A stretch of 64,000 nucleotides of DNA from Paracoccus aminovorans (GCF_001546115.1 NZ_KQ955208.1:2187515-2251514), one strand, 5' to 3'; positions 27,134-38,710 are shown, counted from the first letter of the stretch. Notes: generated from the sequence alone by a model not told the origin. Numbers and translations are program-made.

Positions 27134-27162
27134 TTGACTCGTCCCGGAATTCCCCATATACG
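27134..27162 (+). promoter_or_regulatory. str operon promoter
   Basis: TTGACT (27134-27139), a 17-bp spacer and TATACG (27157-27162). This is the best sigma70 match in the window. It is followed by a leader of about 205 bp before rpsL that holds no gene. Confidence 0.75.
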
Positions 27163-27372
27163 CCGCACACCCGGCAAAAGACCGTCCGGGTGGCCAGAAC
27201 CTTCATCGGTCACGATCCGGGCCGGAACTGCCCCGATCCTCTGGAAATTACCCGTCCCGCCCCCAGCCCGGGGACAGGATGGGTCGTGGCGTTTCACGAT
27301 TCGCGTGATTCGCTGTCGAGAAGTGGCGCAGCAATCGCTGCGAGTATTGACGAAAGCAAGACGGGGAACCGA

Positions 27373-27744
27373 ATGCCGACGATCCAACAGCTGATCCGCA
27401 AACCGCGGCAGCCCAAGGTGCAGCGCTCGAAGTCGCAGCACCTTCAATCCTGCCCGCAGAAGCGGGGCGTATGCACGCGCGTCTATACCACGACGCCGAA
27501 GAAACCGAACTCCGCCATGCGGAAGGTCGCCAAGGTGCGGCTGACGAATGGCTTCGAGGTGATCTCCTATATCCCGGGCGAAAAGCACAACCTGCAGGAA
27601 CACAGCGTCGTGCTGATCCGCGGTGGCCGGGTAAAAGACCTTCCGGGTGTCCGTTACCACATCCTGCGCGGTGTGCTGGATACCCAGGGCGTCAAAGACC
27701 GTCGTCAACGCCGTTCGAAATACGGCGCGAAGCGTCCGAAGTAA
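27373..27744 (+). CDS. rpsL: Ribosomal protein S12 (uS12)
   Basis: 123 residues from ATG 27373 ([21 protein letters not shown]). The two decoding loops are wild type: lysine in [10 protein letters not shown] and lysine in [12 protein letters not shown], the positions where changes give streptomycin resistance, so a sensitive ribosome is predicted. First gene of the str operon; rpsG follows 12 bp later. Confidence 0.97.
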   Translation: MPTIQQLIRKPRQPKVQRSKSQHLQSCPQKRGVCTRVYTTTPKKPNSAMRKVAKVRLTNGFEVISYIPGEKHNLQEHSVVLIRGGRVKDLPGVRYHILRGVLDTQGVKDRRQRRSKYGAKRPK

Positions 27745-28227
<483 letters not shown>

Positions 28228-28239
28228 GGGAAGGCTATC

Positions 28240-30363
<2,124 letters not shown>

Positions 30364-30370
30364 TCGGGAT

Positions 30371-30394
30371 GGCGGGGCTTCGCGCCCCGCCTTT
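30371..30394 (+). terminator. Hairpin between fusA and tuf copy 2
   Basis: GGCGGGGC (30371-30378) pairs with GCCCCGCC (30384-30391) around TTCGC, followed by TTTCCT. It resembles a weak intrinsic terminator and may lower read-through from fusA into tuf, or protect the upstream mRNA end. Confidence 0.55.
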
Positions 30395-30428
30395 CCTCGT
30401 GAAACACAAAGACTAGGGAGCCCTGCTC

Positions 30429-31604
30429 ATGGCAAAGGCAAAGTTTGAACGGACGAAACCGCACGTCAACATCGGGACGATCGGCCACGTTGACCACGGC
30501 AAGACGACGCTGACGGCTGCGATCACGAAATACTTCGGCGAATTCAAGGCCTACGACCAGATCGACGGCGCGCCGGAAGAGCGTGCCCGCGGCATCACGA
30601 TCTCGACCGCGCATGTGGAATACGAATCGGACGCGCGCCACTATGCGCATGTGGACTGCCCCGGCCACGCCGACTACGTGAAGAACATGATCACCGGCGC
30701 GGCGCAGATGGACGGCGCCATCCTGGTGGTGAACGCCGCCGACGGCCCGATGCCGCAGACGCGCGAGCACATCCTGCTGGGCCGCCAGGTCGGCATCCCC
30801 TACATGGTCGTCTACCTGAACAAGGTCGACCAGGTGGACGATCCGGAACTGCTGGAACTGGTCGAGATGGAAGTGCGCGAGCTGCTGTCGTCCTATGACT
30901 ACCCCGGCGACGACATCCCGATCATCAAGGGCTCGGCGCTGGCGGCGCTGGAAGGCCGCGACAAGGAGATCGGCGAGGATTCGATCCGCGCGCTGATCGC
31001 CGCCGTGGACGAATACATCCCGACGCCGGAGCGCGCCGTGGACCAGCCGTTCCTGATGCCGATCGAGGACGTGTTCTCGATCTCGGGCCGCGGCACCGTG
31101 GTGACCGGCCGCGTCGAGCGCGGTGCGGTGAACGTGGGCGACGAACTGGAGATCGTCGGCATCCGCGACACCAAGAAGACCACCTGCACCGGCGTCGAGA
31201 TGTTCCGCAAGCTCTTGGACCGCGGGGAAGCCGGCGACAACATCGGCGCGCTCTTGCGCGGCGTCGACCGTGACGGCGTCGAGCGCGGCCAGGTGCTGTG
31301 CAAGCCGGGTTCGGTGAAGCCGCACACCACCTTCGAGGCCGAGGCCTATATCCTGACCAAGGAAGAGGGCGGCCGGCACACGCCGTTCTTCGCCAACTAC
31401 CGGCCGCAGTTCTATTTCCGGACCACGGACGTGACCGGGACGGTGAAGCTGCCGGAAGGCACCGAGATGGTGATGCCGGGCGACAACCTGAAGTTCGAGG
31501 TCGAGCTGATCGCGCCGATCGCGATGGAAGAGAAGCTGCGCTTCGCCATCCGCGAAGGCGGCCGCACGGTTGGTGCCGGCGTGGTGTCGAAGATCATCAA
31601 GTGA
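30429..31604 (+). CDS. tufB: Elongation factor Tu (copy 2)
   Basis: 391 residues, identical in protein and apparently in every base to the copy at 3422. It closes the str operon, 65 bp behind fusA. Its upstream region differs completely from copy 1 (CTAGGGAGCCCTGCTC here, with GGGAG as ribosome site), so the two copies are expressed from different promoters. Behind the shared 128-bp 3' flank come insertion sequences rather than the S10 ribosomal operon that commonly follows tuf. Confidence 0.97.
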   Translation: MAKAKFERTKPHVNIGTIGHVDHGKTTLTAAITKYFGEFKAYDQIDGAPEERARGITISTAHVEYESDARHYAHVDCPGHADYVKNMITGAAQMDGAILVVNAADGPMPQTREHILLGRQVGIPYMVVYLNKVDQVDDPELLELVEMEVRELLSSYDYPGDDIPIIKGSALAALEGRDKEIGEDSIRALIAAVDEYIPTPERAVDQPFLMPIEDVFSISGRGTVVTGRVERGAVNVGDELEIVGIRDTKKTTCTGVEMFRKLLDRGEAGDNIGALLRGVDRDGVERGQVLCKPGSVKPHTTFEAEAYILTKEEGGRHTPFFANYRPQFYFRTTDVTGTVKLPEGTEMVMPGDNLKFEVELIAPIAMEEKLRFAIREGGRTVGAGVVSKIIK

Positions 31605-31732
31605 TGCTGCGGGGCGGGGCTCTGGTCCCGCCCGGTCGAGTCATCGCCGCGTGATCCGGTCCGAGAGATCGGCGGGATATCGCGGCGAGACGGGCCTGCT
31701 CCGGAGACGGGGCGGGCCTTTTGCTTTTGGCG
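30429..31732 (+). repeat. 1304-bp direct repeat, copy 2 (tuf plus 3' flank)
   Basis: Partner of 3422-4725, offset 27,007 bp, in the same orientation. Identity begins at the ATG and ends at 31732 within TTTTGGCG. Confidence 0.9.
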
Positions 31733-31809
31733 GAGCTAGGATGAAGGGGCCAGCGCGAGGGACTGAAGAGAGAGGCCGGTCCTACAAGTCATCTTTGACC
31801 CGTTTGATC

Positions 31810-32498
31810 CTAAATGTTCGCTATTCCGGCCCCGCTGAACACAGCGCGAATGTGCTCCTCGGTTCTGCCCCGGTCAATATCATGCTGCTTCAAAACCGCT
31901 GCGCGCCACGCATGAGCATCCTTGCGAACAGCCGCTTGATATTCTTCGGGCCTCCAATGGGTTGACAAGTCGATCCCATGTCGTGCGAAGATTGCTAGCA
32001 GCTTGTCAGCGTTGTGAAAGGCGATGCCGCGTTCCGCTATGTCTGTGCCGTCGTTGCGCAAAGGCCGTGCGAAGCTCTGGATCACTGGCGCATATTCCAG
32101 CTTGCGGCAGCGTGGCGCCAGTTGCATTTGGGCAAGTGTACTGAGCGGTCGGCGGCGCAGCACTAGAATCTCTTGGTCGACCCGACCCAGCAATTGCCGT
32201 CCGTGCATGGCCGAGCCCTCGGCGAAGATCAACAGCTTCGCGCCAGCGTAAAGCGCCATTTGCCGGCGAATGCTTTCATGCCGACAATCAAGGATAGTCA
32301 CGCCCGCGCGTTGCAGCGCCGCAGTCAGCGCCGTCTCGCCTGCGGCCGCCCCGTTGCCGCGCGCCAGTTCATCCAAGCGCGGGACATAAAGTGCTTTGCT
32401 CTCGGCTTGTTCCAGGCGGCTAAGTCGCGGCAACTCGTCCAGAAGGTCTAGATACCATGGCTCTACGGGTTCGTTACCTAATGTTTCGGCCTGCGGGT
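31810..32498 (-). pseudogene. Family 61 (DUF563-type) glycosyltransferase, C-terminal fragment
   Basis: About 229 codons of the 3' part of a gene cut by the IS3-family element. The core AGAKLLIFAEGSAMHGRQLL is the DUF563/GT61 signature near the end of the catalytic domain, preceded by DLLDELPRLSRLEQ and VTILDCRHESIRRQMALY. The reading frame is clean down to the stop at 31810. Taking out the IS and one GGT copy joins it in frame to the N-terminal part (…QLYVY-PQAETLGNEP…). Codons here are less GC-biased (GTTCGC, CTAAAT) than those of the neighbours, which suggests that the gene was acquired. Confidence 0.8.
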
Positions 32499-32578
32499 TG
32501 AGCTGCTCCCCGGAAATCGGACAGTGACGGAAGCTACGATCTGACGTTTGCTGGTCTCCAAGAACGAGGAGATCAGGA

Positions 32579-32875
32579 ATGCGGAAACGCAGAAACCATG
32601 ACGCGGGCTTCAAGGCGCGCGTGGCGCTCGAGGCCGTTAAGGGCGAGCGCACTGTGTCAGAGCTGGCGGGCGAATACGGCGTGCATCCGACGATGATCCA
32701 TCAATGGAAGAAGGCGCTGCTCGACGGAGCTGCGGATATCTTCGAGCGCGGCGGCAAGAAGCCCTCGACGGAGGTGGATGAAGAGACGGTCCGATCACTG
32801 CATGCCAAGATCGGGGAGCTGGCTGTCGCCAACGATTTTTTGTCACGAAAGCTCAAGCCGTGGACCGGAAAGTGA
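32579..32875 (+). CDS. IS3-family transposase OrfA
   Basis: 98 residues with the DNA-binding helix-turn-helix GFKARVALEAVKGERTVSELAGEYGVHPTMIHQWKK. The heptamer T TTT TTG at 32836-32842 is in the correct phase (…GAT TTT TTG…) for a -1 slip into the orfB frame, which is open without a stop from there. The OrfAB fusion made in this way is the active transposase in this family, while OrfA alone usually represses. Confidence 0.88.
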   Translation: MRKRRNHDAGFKARVALEAVKGERTVSELAGEYGVHPTMIHQWKKALLDGAADIFERGGKKPSTEVDEETVRSLHAKIGELAVANDFLSRKLKPWTGK

Positions 32876-32883
32876 GGCGTGGG

Positions 32884-33726
32884 ATGATCGAACGGAACCA
32901 CCCGGCGCTGTCCATCGGGGCGCAGTGCCGCCTGCTGTCGATCTCGCGCTCGTCGTTCTACCACGAGCCGGCTGGAGAGACGGATCAGAACCTCGGCCTG
33001 ATGCGGCTGATCGACCGGCAGTTCCTCGACACGCCGTTCTATGGGGTTCGCCAGATGACCTGGCACCTGCAGAACGAAGGCCATGGCGTGAACCAGAAGC
33101 GCATTCGGCGGCTCATGCGACTTATGCGCCTGATGCCGATCTATCAGAAGCCCAACACCAGCAAGCCGAGGAAGGGCCACAAGACCTGGCCCTACCTGCT
33201 GGGCGGGCTGCGGGTGGATCGTCCCGGCCAGGTCTGGTGCGCCGATATCACCTACCTGCCGATGCGGCGCGGCTTCCTGTATCTGGTGGCCATCATGGAC
33301 TGGTTCACACGCAAGGTTCTGGCCTGGCGCATCTCGAACACGCTGGAGGCCGACTTCTGCGTTGAGGCGCTGAAGGAGGCCATCCACCGCTTCGGCGCGC
33401 CGGGGATCATGAACACTGACCAGGGCAGCCAGTTCACGTCCTTCGCCTGGACAGATCGGCTAAAGCGCGTCGGCACCCGCATCTCGATGGACGGCAAGGG
33501 GCGGTGCATCGACAATGTCTTCATCGAGCGCCTGTGGCGGTCCCTGAAATACGAATGCGTCTACCTGCATGCCTGGGAAACGGGGTCACAGGCCAAGGCT
33601 GCCATTGGCCGATGGATCACCTTCTACAACCACCAGAGGCCCCACACCGCCCATGGTGGACGGCCACCCGCCGTGGTTTACTTCAACAATATCGAAATCG
33701 ATCAGCAAGCGCAGGCAGTAGCTTAA
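32884..33726 (+). CDS. IS3-family transposase OrfB (DDE catalytic domain)
   Basis: 280 residues from ATG 32884 (MIERNHPALSIGAQCRLLSISRSSFYHEP); the frame also opens upstream through the GTG at 32860, as needed for the frameshift fusion. The rve-type integrase core shows all three acidic residues: D in CADITYLPM, D in NTDQGSQFTS and E in NVFIERLWRSLKYE, plus the family ending FYNHQRPHTAHGGRPPAVVYF. No defects seen. Confidence 0.9.
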   Translation: MIERNHPALSIGAQCRLLSISRSSFYHEPAGETDQNLGLMRLIDRQFLDTPFYGVRQMTWHLQNEGHGVNQKRIRRLMRLMRLMPIYQKPNTSKPRKGHKTWPYLLGGLRVDRPGQVWCADITYLPMRRGFLYLVAIMDWFTRKVLAWRISNTLEADFCVEALKEAIHRFGAPGIMNTDQGSQFTSFAWTDRLKRVGTRISMDGKGRCIDNVFIERLWRSLKYECVYLHAWETGSQAKAAIGRWITFYNHQRPHTAHGGRPPAVVYFNNIEIDQQAQAVA

Positions 33727-33765
33727 ATATCCCCGAAAACTGTCCAAGGATCGGGGAGTAGCTCA

Positions 33766-34309
33766 GGTAGACATACAGTTGCGTCGCGATGCAGGGGGCG
33801 GTTACAAAGCCTATCTGGTCAGGAGGCAGGCCCAGCCAGGCCATGACAGACCAGAAAAAGGGCGGCACATCGCTAGCTACCTTGCCAGGCGGAAGCGTGA
33901 ACAAGACTCGCGCTTCCGGATGCCTGTAAAGACCCAAAGGCAGCCGGCTGACATGCTCGGCTACCAAGTGGCCGAAGTGAAAGAAACAGCGCCCGCCCCA
34001 TATTACTGCCTCGCTTATCCGCGGGCCGCGCCGCCAAGTCGAACGGGCATTCCTGTCGCGATACTGGCCGTGCACACGGTGTCTCACGATCGGCATATTC
34101 TCGAAATCGGACCATACCGGTCCTCCGTCGAATAGCAGGTTGCTATTGTAGAACCGCGTAGCTGGGACAAGCCGGATATCTGCAACTGTTAAACCAGGGG
34201 GGACTGCGAGACCCGGCCGAGCCCCGCGCCAGTCGGCGACGGGCTCGGTGCAAGTTGGCCGATGCCGCGATCCGGGCCACCACGCTAGAAACCGACTTCG
34301 TGTAAGGCG
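33766..34309 (-). pseudogene. Family 61 glycosyltransferase, N-terminal fragment
   Basis: The 5' part of the gene split by the IS3-family element. Recognisable from about 34190 downward: IRLVPATRFYNSNLLFDGG, then ISEAVIWGGRCFFHFGHLVAEHVSRL, which matches the GT61 motif with His in a G..(F/Y)(F/Y)HF..(L/W) setting, and FVTAPCIATQLYVY at the junction. The true start is unclear because the upstream part runs toward the second IS at 34310 and loses family resemblance; the 5' end may have been lost in the rearrangement. Confidence 0.7.
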
Positions 34310-34375
34310 TGGAGTGCCCCCACTGAAGTGGTCCACCCACTGGGATAGAAATATCCTGTTCAGGAGGACCATCAG

Positions 34376-34654
34376 ATGGCAGGCAAGCGAGACAAACCGG
34401 AAGACATCGTTCTGAAGCTTCGACAGATTGAAGTGCTTCAGCGACAGGGAATGGCAATTTCCGACGCGGTGCGGCAGATCGGCGTGACCGAGCCGACGTA
34501 TTATCGCTGGCGCAAGCAGTATGGCGGCATGAACCGGGATCAGCTGAAGCGTCTCAAGGAGCTTGAGGCGGAGATCCAGCGGTTGCGGCGCGCGGTGTCA
34601 GATCTGACCTTGGACAAGATGATCCTGAGCGAGGCTGCACGGGGAAACTTCTAA
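34376..34654 (+). CDS. IS407-group transposase OrfA
   Basis: 92 residues; MAGKRDKPEDIVLKLRQIEVL starts a helix-turn-helix (DAVRQIGVTEPTYYRWRKQYGG) followed by a leucine-zipper-like segment LKRLKELEAEIQRLRRAVSDL. AGGAGG is at 34362-34367. Frame intact. Confidence 0.85.
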   Translation: MAGKRDKPEDIVLKLRQIEVLQRQGMAISDAVRQIGVTEPTYYRWRKQYGGMNRDQLKRLKELEAEIQRLRRAVSDLTLDKMILSEAARGNF

Positions 34655-34686
34655 GCCCTTCGCGCCGTCGCCAGTGCATTGACCAT

Positions 34687-35502
34687 GTGCGGCAGGCGCT
34701 CGGCATATCCGAGCGCCGCGCCTGCCGCATCCTCGGGCAGCACCGCTCGACGCAACGCAAGGTTCCTTGCGGCGCCCCGGACGAAGAACGGCTGACGGAA
34801 GACATCATCACGCTCGCTCGCACCTACGGGCGATATGGCTATCGGATGATCACCGGATTGCTGAACAACGCCGGTTGGCATGTAAATCATAAACGCGTGG
34901 AACGGATATGGTGGCGTGAAGGGCTGAAGGTCCCGCAAAAGCAGGCAAAGAAGGGTCGGCTCTGGTTGAACGACGGGTCCTGCGTCCGTCTCCGGCCGGA
35001 GCACCCGAACCACGTCTGGTCCTATGATTTCGTTCAGGACCGGACACATGACGGACGGCTGTTTCGGACGCTCAATATCATCGACGAATTCACGAAGGAG
35101 GCGCTGGTGATCCGTATAAACCGCAGGCTCAATTCCACCGACGTAATCGACGCCCTCACGGATCTGTTCATCTTGCGTGGCCCGCCTGCGTTCATAAAGT
35201 CCGACAATGGCGCGGAATTCATTGCCAAGAAGGTGCAGGGCTGGATCGGCGCAGATGGTGCCAAGACCGCGTTCATCGAGCCGGGTTCACCCTGGGAGAA
35301 CGGGTAGTGCGAGAGCTTCAACGCTCGATTCCGCGACGAACTCCTGGATGCAGAAGTCTTCTATTCGCTCAGGGAGGCCCAGATCCTCATCGAGCGATGG
35401 CGCCGCCACTACAACACTGTCAGGCCGCACAGCTCCCTGGGATACCGCCCACCCGCACCGGAAGCCGTCATCCCAATAGACCAGCGGCCGACGATGCACT
35501 AA
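34687..35502 (+). pseudogene. IS407-group transposase OrfB, broken by an amber stop
   Basis: The frame reads through CIDHVRQALGISERRACRILGQHRSTQR, VWSYDFVQDRTHDGR (first D) and IKSDNGAEFIAKKV (second D) to PGSPWENG, where TAG at 35305-35307 replaces the Tyr codon normally found in ENGYCESFN. The frame then continues cleanly CESFNARFRDELLDAEVFYSLREAQ to a TAA at 35500. The catalytic Glu is the second residue after the stop, so the truncated protein cannot be active unless the amber codon is suppressed. The normal -1 link from orfA lies near 34651. Confidence 0.88.
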
Positions 35503-35536
35503 CAATCAACCCGGACCACTCGGTGGGGGCAGTCCA

Positions 35537-35611
35537 GGCGGCGTCTCGACCCGCCGCGTGGACGAACTGTGCAGGCCATGGGTCTCAGCGGCATCTCGAA
35601 GAGCACGGTTG
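35537..35611 (+). pseudogene. Fragment of an IS256-type transposase
   Basis: About 25 codons that resemble the IS256-family segment GGVSTRRVDEL-(frameshift)-QAMGLSGISKSTV. A single missing base after GACGAACTG shifts the frame. The piece begins exactly at the GGCG duplicated by the IS407-type element and ends where the IS66 remnant begins. Identification is from memory of the family motif and rests on a short match. Confidence 0.5.
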
Positions 35612-36431
35612 TGTCATCGGCATGCAATCGTTCCGCCCCGAGAACATGGGCACGGATCAGATCGTGGAGGGGTTGCAGCCGACCTGATCGGCGAGGGTGG
35701 ACAGGCTGATCTCGACGCCCTCCTTCGCGTAGCGTTCGGCCTGTCTGTTCAGGGGTTGGTGCTGGCCGCATCGCCGTGGTCCCTCGGACCAGTGGCGTTC
35801 CCATGGCTCGATCTCGAACAGCACCATGGCCAGCAGATTGGGACCGGCCCAGCCCCGCGGTGTCGGATGGAACGGTGCCGGCGGCTGGCTGATCTTCTCG
35901 CAGTCGCGGCAGGTGAACTTCTCGCGGACGGTCTGGATCACCTTCCACTGCCGGGGAATCACCTCCAGCGCCTCGGTGATGTCCTCGCCCATCTTCACGA
36001 TGCGCGCAGATCCACGAGCCGGGTGCAGCAGGTCGGGGCCTCGACCACCACGCGCTCACGGGGCAGATGATCCGGGAACGGCTTGCGGGCCGGGCGGCCG
36101 CGTTCGAATGCCGTGACCGTGGTCCTGGAAGCGGCGGCATCCGCCTTTGCACGATCCTGTTCAAGGTCCGTCTCGAGGTCCTCAGGCTGCATCTCGAGTT
36201 GTTCGATCAGCCGGGCATGACGTTCGGCACTGTGGCCATATCGATCGCGCCGGAGTTTGGCGATCTGGAGCCGCAGGTGCCGGATCATCTCCTCGGCGGC
36301 CGAGACGACGGCCTGGGCCTGGATCAGTTCGCTCCTGGCGGCGACCAGAGCGCCCTCCGCGGCAGATGCGCGGGCCTCTGCCGCGGCAAGGCGGCGCGCA
36401 GGACAGCGATCTCCGAAGGGGTCTCCGACAT
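35612..36431 (-). pseudogene. IS66-family TnpC remnant
   Basis: The start ATG is at 36431 (MSETPSEIAVLRA); the frame shifts near 36395 and resumes AEEMIRHLRLQIAKLRRDRYGHSAERH and GRPARKPFPDHLPRERVV, which is the IS66 transposase N-terminal and zinc-ribbon linker. A stop near 36000 follows, then KMGEDITEALEVIPRQWKVI, and NRQAERYAKEGVEISLSTLADQVG interrupted by an extra segment. It breaks off at LIRAHVLGAERLHADDTTV. Several indels and loss of the whole catalytic C-terminus show that it is dead. Confidence 0.75.
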
Positions 36432-36572
36432 GCCGAAGACTTGCCCCATGTCGATATAATGCCAATGAAACAAGGGGATTGTAGCGCATCACCCGATGCA
36501 GGCCGCTGTGTCCAGCGTGGATTGCGCCAGTCGATGTTCGCGGCCTCACTCGAACCAGTGGCGTTCGTCCGC

Positions 36573-36840
36573 TCACTCCGGAAGAGAGCCGAGCTGCGCC
36601 ACCGAGACCGGAACGGCCGAGCCATTCTGGCTCACCGGCCAGATGAACGTCCCGGCCTCCAGCCGCTTCACATAGGGCGACATCCCGACGCCATCGTGCC
36701 AGAGCAGCTTGATCAGGTCGCCCTTGCGTCCCCGGAAGCAGAAGATCTCTCCGCCGTGCGGATCACGCCCCCAGGCTGTTCATCCCGCACCGCATGTCGG
36801 TCACACCACTCGCGATCCAGACCTTCACTCCGGCAGGCAA
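36573..36840 (-). pseudogene. IS66-family TnpB remnant
   Basis: PAGVKVWIASGVTDMRCGMNSL is followed by an out-of-frame deletion near 36770 and then HGGEIFCFRGRKGDLIKLLW and HDGVGMSPYVKRLEAGTFIWPV, ending at the stop 36573. This is the accessory protein (IS66 Orf2) of the same decayed element. Confidence 0.75.
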
Positions 36841-37245
36841 TCATCGAGGATCCAGCACGCCCAACAGCGCTGCGAGATGCGCTGGAGCCAGAGACGCAGG
36901 GATCGTCATGCGGCGCCCGTTCGTCAGCGTGATGTCGATCCGACCGTCGTCGGCTTCCCACGAGGGTTGCCCCGCCGACGCGGGCGACCCACCCTCCATC
37001 ACCAAGGGCACGAAACCACTGCCAGGAACCGGTGCAGCAAGAGCCCCGCTACGATACTCGCGCCGTCAGATCGAAAGCAGCGAACGCGAAATCCCATACC
37101 GGCGGGCCGTCGCCGAGCCCTGCCGGTAGCCGCGCAGGCTCTCGTCCACGATCCGCAACTTGTCCTCGTCTGACCAGTGCCGGCGACGACCGATCCCATC
37201 GGCCGCAAAGATCTCGATCGGGGAAACAACTGAAGCGCATGACAT
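36841..37245 (-). pseudogene. IS66-family TnpA remnant
   Basis: From ATG 37245: MSCASVVSPIEIFAADGIG then RRRHWSDEDKLRIVDESLRG and RYGISRSLLSI, a helix-turn-helix of the IS66 Orf1 type. A TGA at 37066-37068 stands where Trp is expected (LLSI-stop-RREYRSGALAAP), and the same frame then continues to a normal end at 36841. A single nonsense change therefore inactivates it. The gap 37246-37366 contains no gene. Confidence 0.75.
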
Positions 37246-37366
37246 AAGGCAATGCCTTGCGACCATTTGATCAATCACAGCAGACGGCCCTCACCGCAGG
37301 CACATTCCGATCCTACCATCACCACCCTCCTTGCCCCCCACCGCATCCCGCCCTAACCTCCGCGCC

Positions 37367-38710
37367 ATGCAGACCGGCGGTGCCATCACCCTTTCGCAAC
37401 CCGCGCGCTTCCCGGGCCCGCCGCCGGACAGCGCCGATGCCGTCATCATCGGCGGCGGCATCGCCGGCGTGATGACCGCGCTCTACCTCGCCCGCGCCGG
37501 CCAGCGCGTCGTGCTTTGTGAAAAGGGCCGCATCGCCGGCGAGCAAAGCTCGCGCAACTGGGGCTGGGTGCGCCAGCAGGGACGCGACCCGGCCGAACTG
37601 CCGATCATGATCGAATCGCTGCGGCTCTGGGACAGCCTGAACCAGCAGTTGCGCGAGGCGGTCGGCCTGCATCGCACCGGCACCACCTATCTCGCCAACA
37701 CCCCGGCCGATCTGGACAATTTCGAAAGCTGGCTGCCGCATGCCCGCCAGCACGGGCTCGACACCCGCATGATGACCCGGGCCGAACTCGACGCGCTGCT
37801 GCCGAATGCCGCCGGCTGGCTCGGCGCGCTGCATACCGCCAGCGACGCCCGGGCCGAGCCATGGACCGCCGTTCCCGCCATCGCCGCGCTGGCCGCCTCC
37901 GAGGGCGCTAGCCTGCACGAGGATTGCGCCGTGCGTGGCATCGAAACCGCCGCCGGCCGCGTCTCGGGCGTTGTGACCGAACACGGTCCTGTTGCCGCGC
38001 CGCTGGTGCTGCTGGCCGGAGGCGCCTGGTCAGGGCTTTTTGCCGGCAATGCCGGGCTGCGCCTGCCGCAGCTTTCCGTGCGCGCCACTGTTGCTGCGAC
38101 CGGGCCGATGCCCGAGTTCTTTCCCGGCAATGCCGCCGATTCCGGCTTTGCCTTCCGTCGCCGCGCCGATGGCGGCTATACGCTGGCGCAGGGCATCGGC
38201 CATGATTTCTGGACCGGCCCGGCGGCCTTTCGCAACCTCGTGGCCTATCTGCCGCAGATCCGCCGCGACCTGCGCCACACCCGGCTGCAACTGGCGGCGC
38301 CCTCGGGCTATCCGGACGGCTGGGCTACGCCGCGACGCTGGGCGCTGGACCGGGAAACCCCGTTCGAACGGATGCGGGTGCTGGATCCCGCGCCGAACCT
38401 TGGCCGCATCGCCCGGCTCTCGGACGATTTCGCGGCGGCCTTCCCGGCCCTGGGCCGGCCGGTGATCGCCCGCGCCTGGGCCGGGATGATCGACGTTTTG
38501 CCCGATCAGGTGCCGGTCCTGGACGAAAGCCCGGTGCCGGGTCTGTTCGTCGCCACCGGACTGTCCAGCCACGGTTTCGGCATCGGACCGGGCGTCGGGC
38601 GGGTCATGGCCGACCTGATGACCGGCCGGCCGGCGGGCCATGACCTGACCCGCTTCCGCTATGGCCGCTTCGGCGATGGCTCCAGGATCGAGCTCGGATT
38701 CTCGATCTGA
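37367..38710 (+). CDS. FAD-dependent oxidoreductase, DadA/DAO type
   Basis: 447 residues from ATG 37367 (MQTGGAITLSQPARFPG). The dinucleotide-binding motif DAVIIGGGIAGVMTALYLARAGQRVVLCEKG is at residues ~25-55, and the C-terminal FAD-binding motif PVPGLFVATGLSSHGFGIGPGVG is complete. The sequence EKGRIAGEQSSRNWGWVRQQGRD is typical of the DadA-like amine/amino-acid oxidoreductases of alphaproteobacteria. Substrate (D-amino acid, sarcosine-like or other amine) is unknown. No partner genes of a sarcosine oxidase complex are nearby. The next gene on this strand is an amidohydrolase that could release the amino acid used. Confidence 0.8.
   Translation: MQTGGAITLSQPARFPGPPPDSADAVIIGGGIAGVMTALYLARAGQRVVLCEKGRIAGEQSSRNWGWVRQQGRDPAELPIMIESLRLWDSLNQQLREAVGLHRTGTTYLANTPADLDNFESWLPHARQHGLDTRMMTRAELDALLPNAAGWLGALHTASDARAEPWTAVPAIAALAASEGASLHEDCAVRGIETAAGRVSGVVTEHGPVAAPLVLLAGGAWSGLFAGNAGLRLPQLSVRATVAATGPMPEFFPGNAADSGFAFRRRADGGYTLAQGIGHDFWTGPAAFRNLVAYLPQIRRDLRHTRLQLAAPSGYPDGWATPRRWALDRETPFERMRVLDPAPNLGRIARLSDDFAAAFPALGRPVIARAWAGMIDVLPDQVPVLDESPVPGLFVATGLSSHGFGIGPGVGRVMADLMTGRPAGHDLTRFRYGRFGDGSRIELGFSI

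Larger units (their letters stand above)
32499..33765 (+). mobile_element. IS3-family insertion sequence, complete, 1267 bp
   Basis: The imperfect terminal repeats start TGAGCTGCTCCCCGG (left) and, read inward from the right end, TGAGCTACTCCCCGA; GGACAGT follows in both. The ends are TG...CA. A 3-bp target duplication GGT flanks it (32496-32498 and 33766-33768). It carries orfA and orfB on the plus strand with a T TTT TTG slip site between them. Both reading frames are intact, so the element could still move. It interrupts a GT61 glycosyltransferase gene. Confidence 0.9.
34310..35536 (+). mobile_element. IS3-family (IS407-group) insertion sequence, 1227 bp
   Basis: Ends: TGGAGTGCCCCCACTGAAGT (left) and, inverted, TGGACTGCCCCCACCGAGTG (right). 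A 4-bp target duplication GGCG flanks it (34306-34309 and 35537-35540), as expected for the IS407 group. It carries orfA (intact) and orfB (amber stop at 35305-35307). The element can be mobilised only in trans. Right of it lies a scrap of another transposase, so it landed in older mobile DNA. Confidence 0.88.

Noticed and set aside
34143..34300. An alternative minus-strand frame (ARIAASANLHRARRRLARGSAG) as the true 5' end of the GT61 gene
   Set aside because: It is in a different frame from the recognisable glycosyltransferase part and would need a frameshift; evidence is too thin to call it.
37257..37366. Right-hand end of the IS66 relic with terminal repeat
   Set aside because: I could not find a convincing inverted repeat partner, so no element boundary is called beyond the tnpA remnant.
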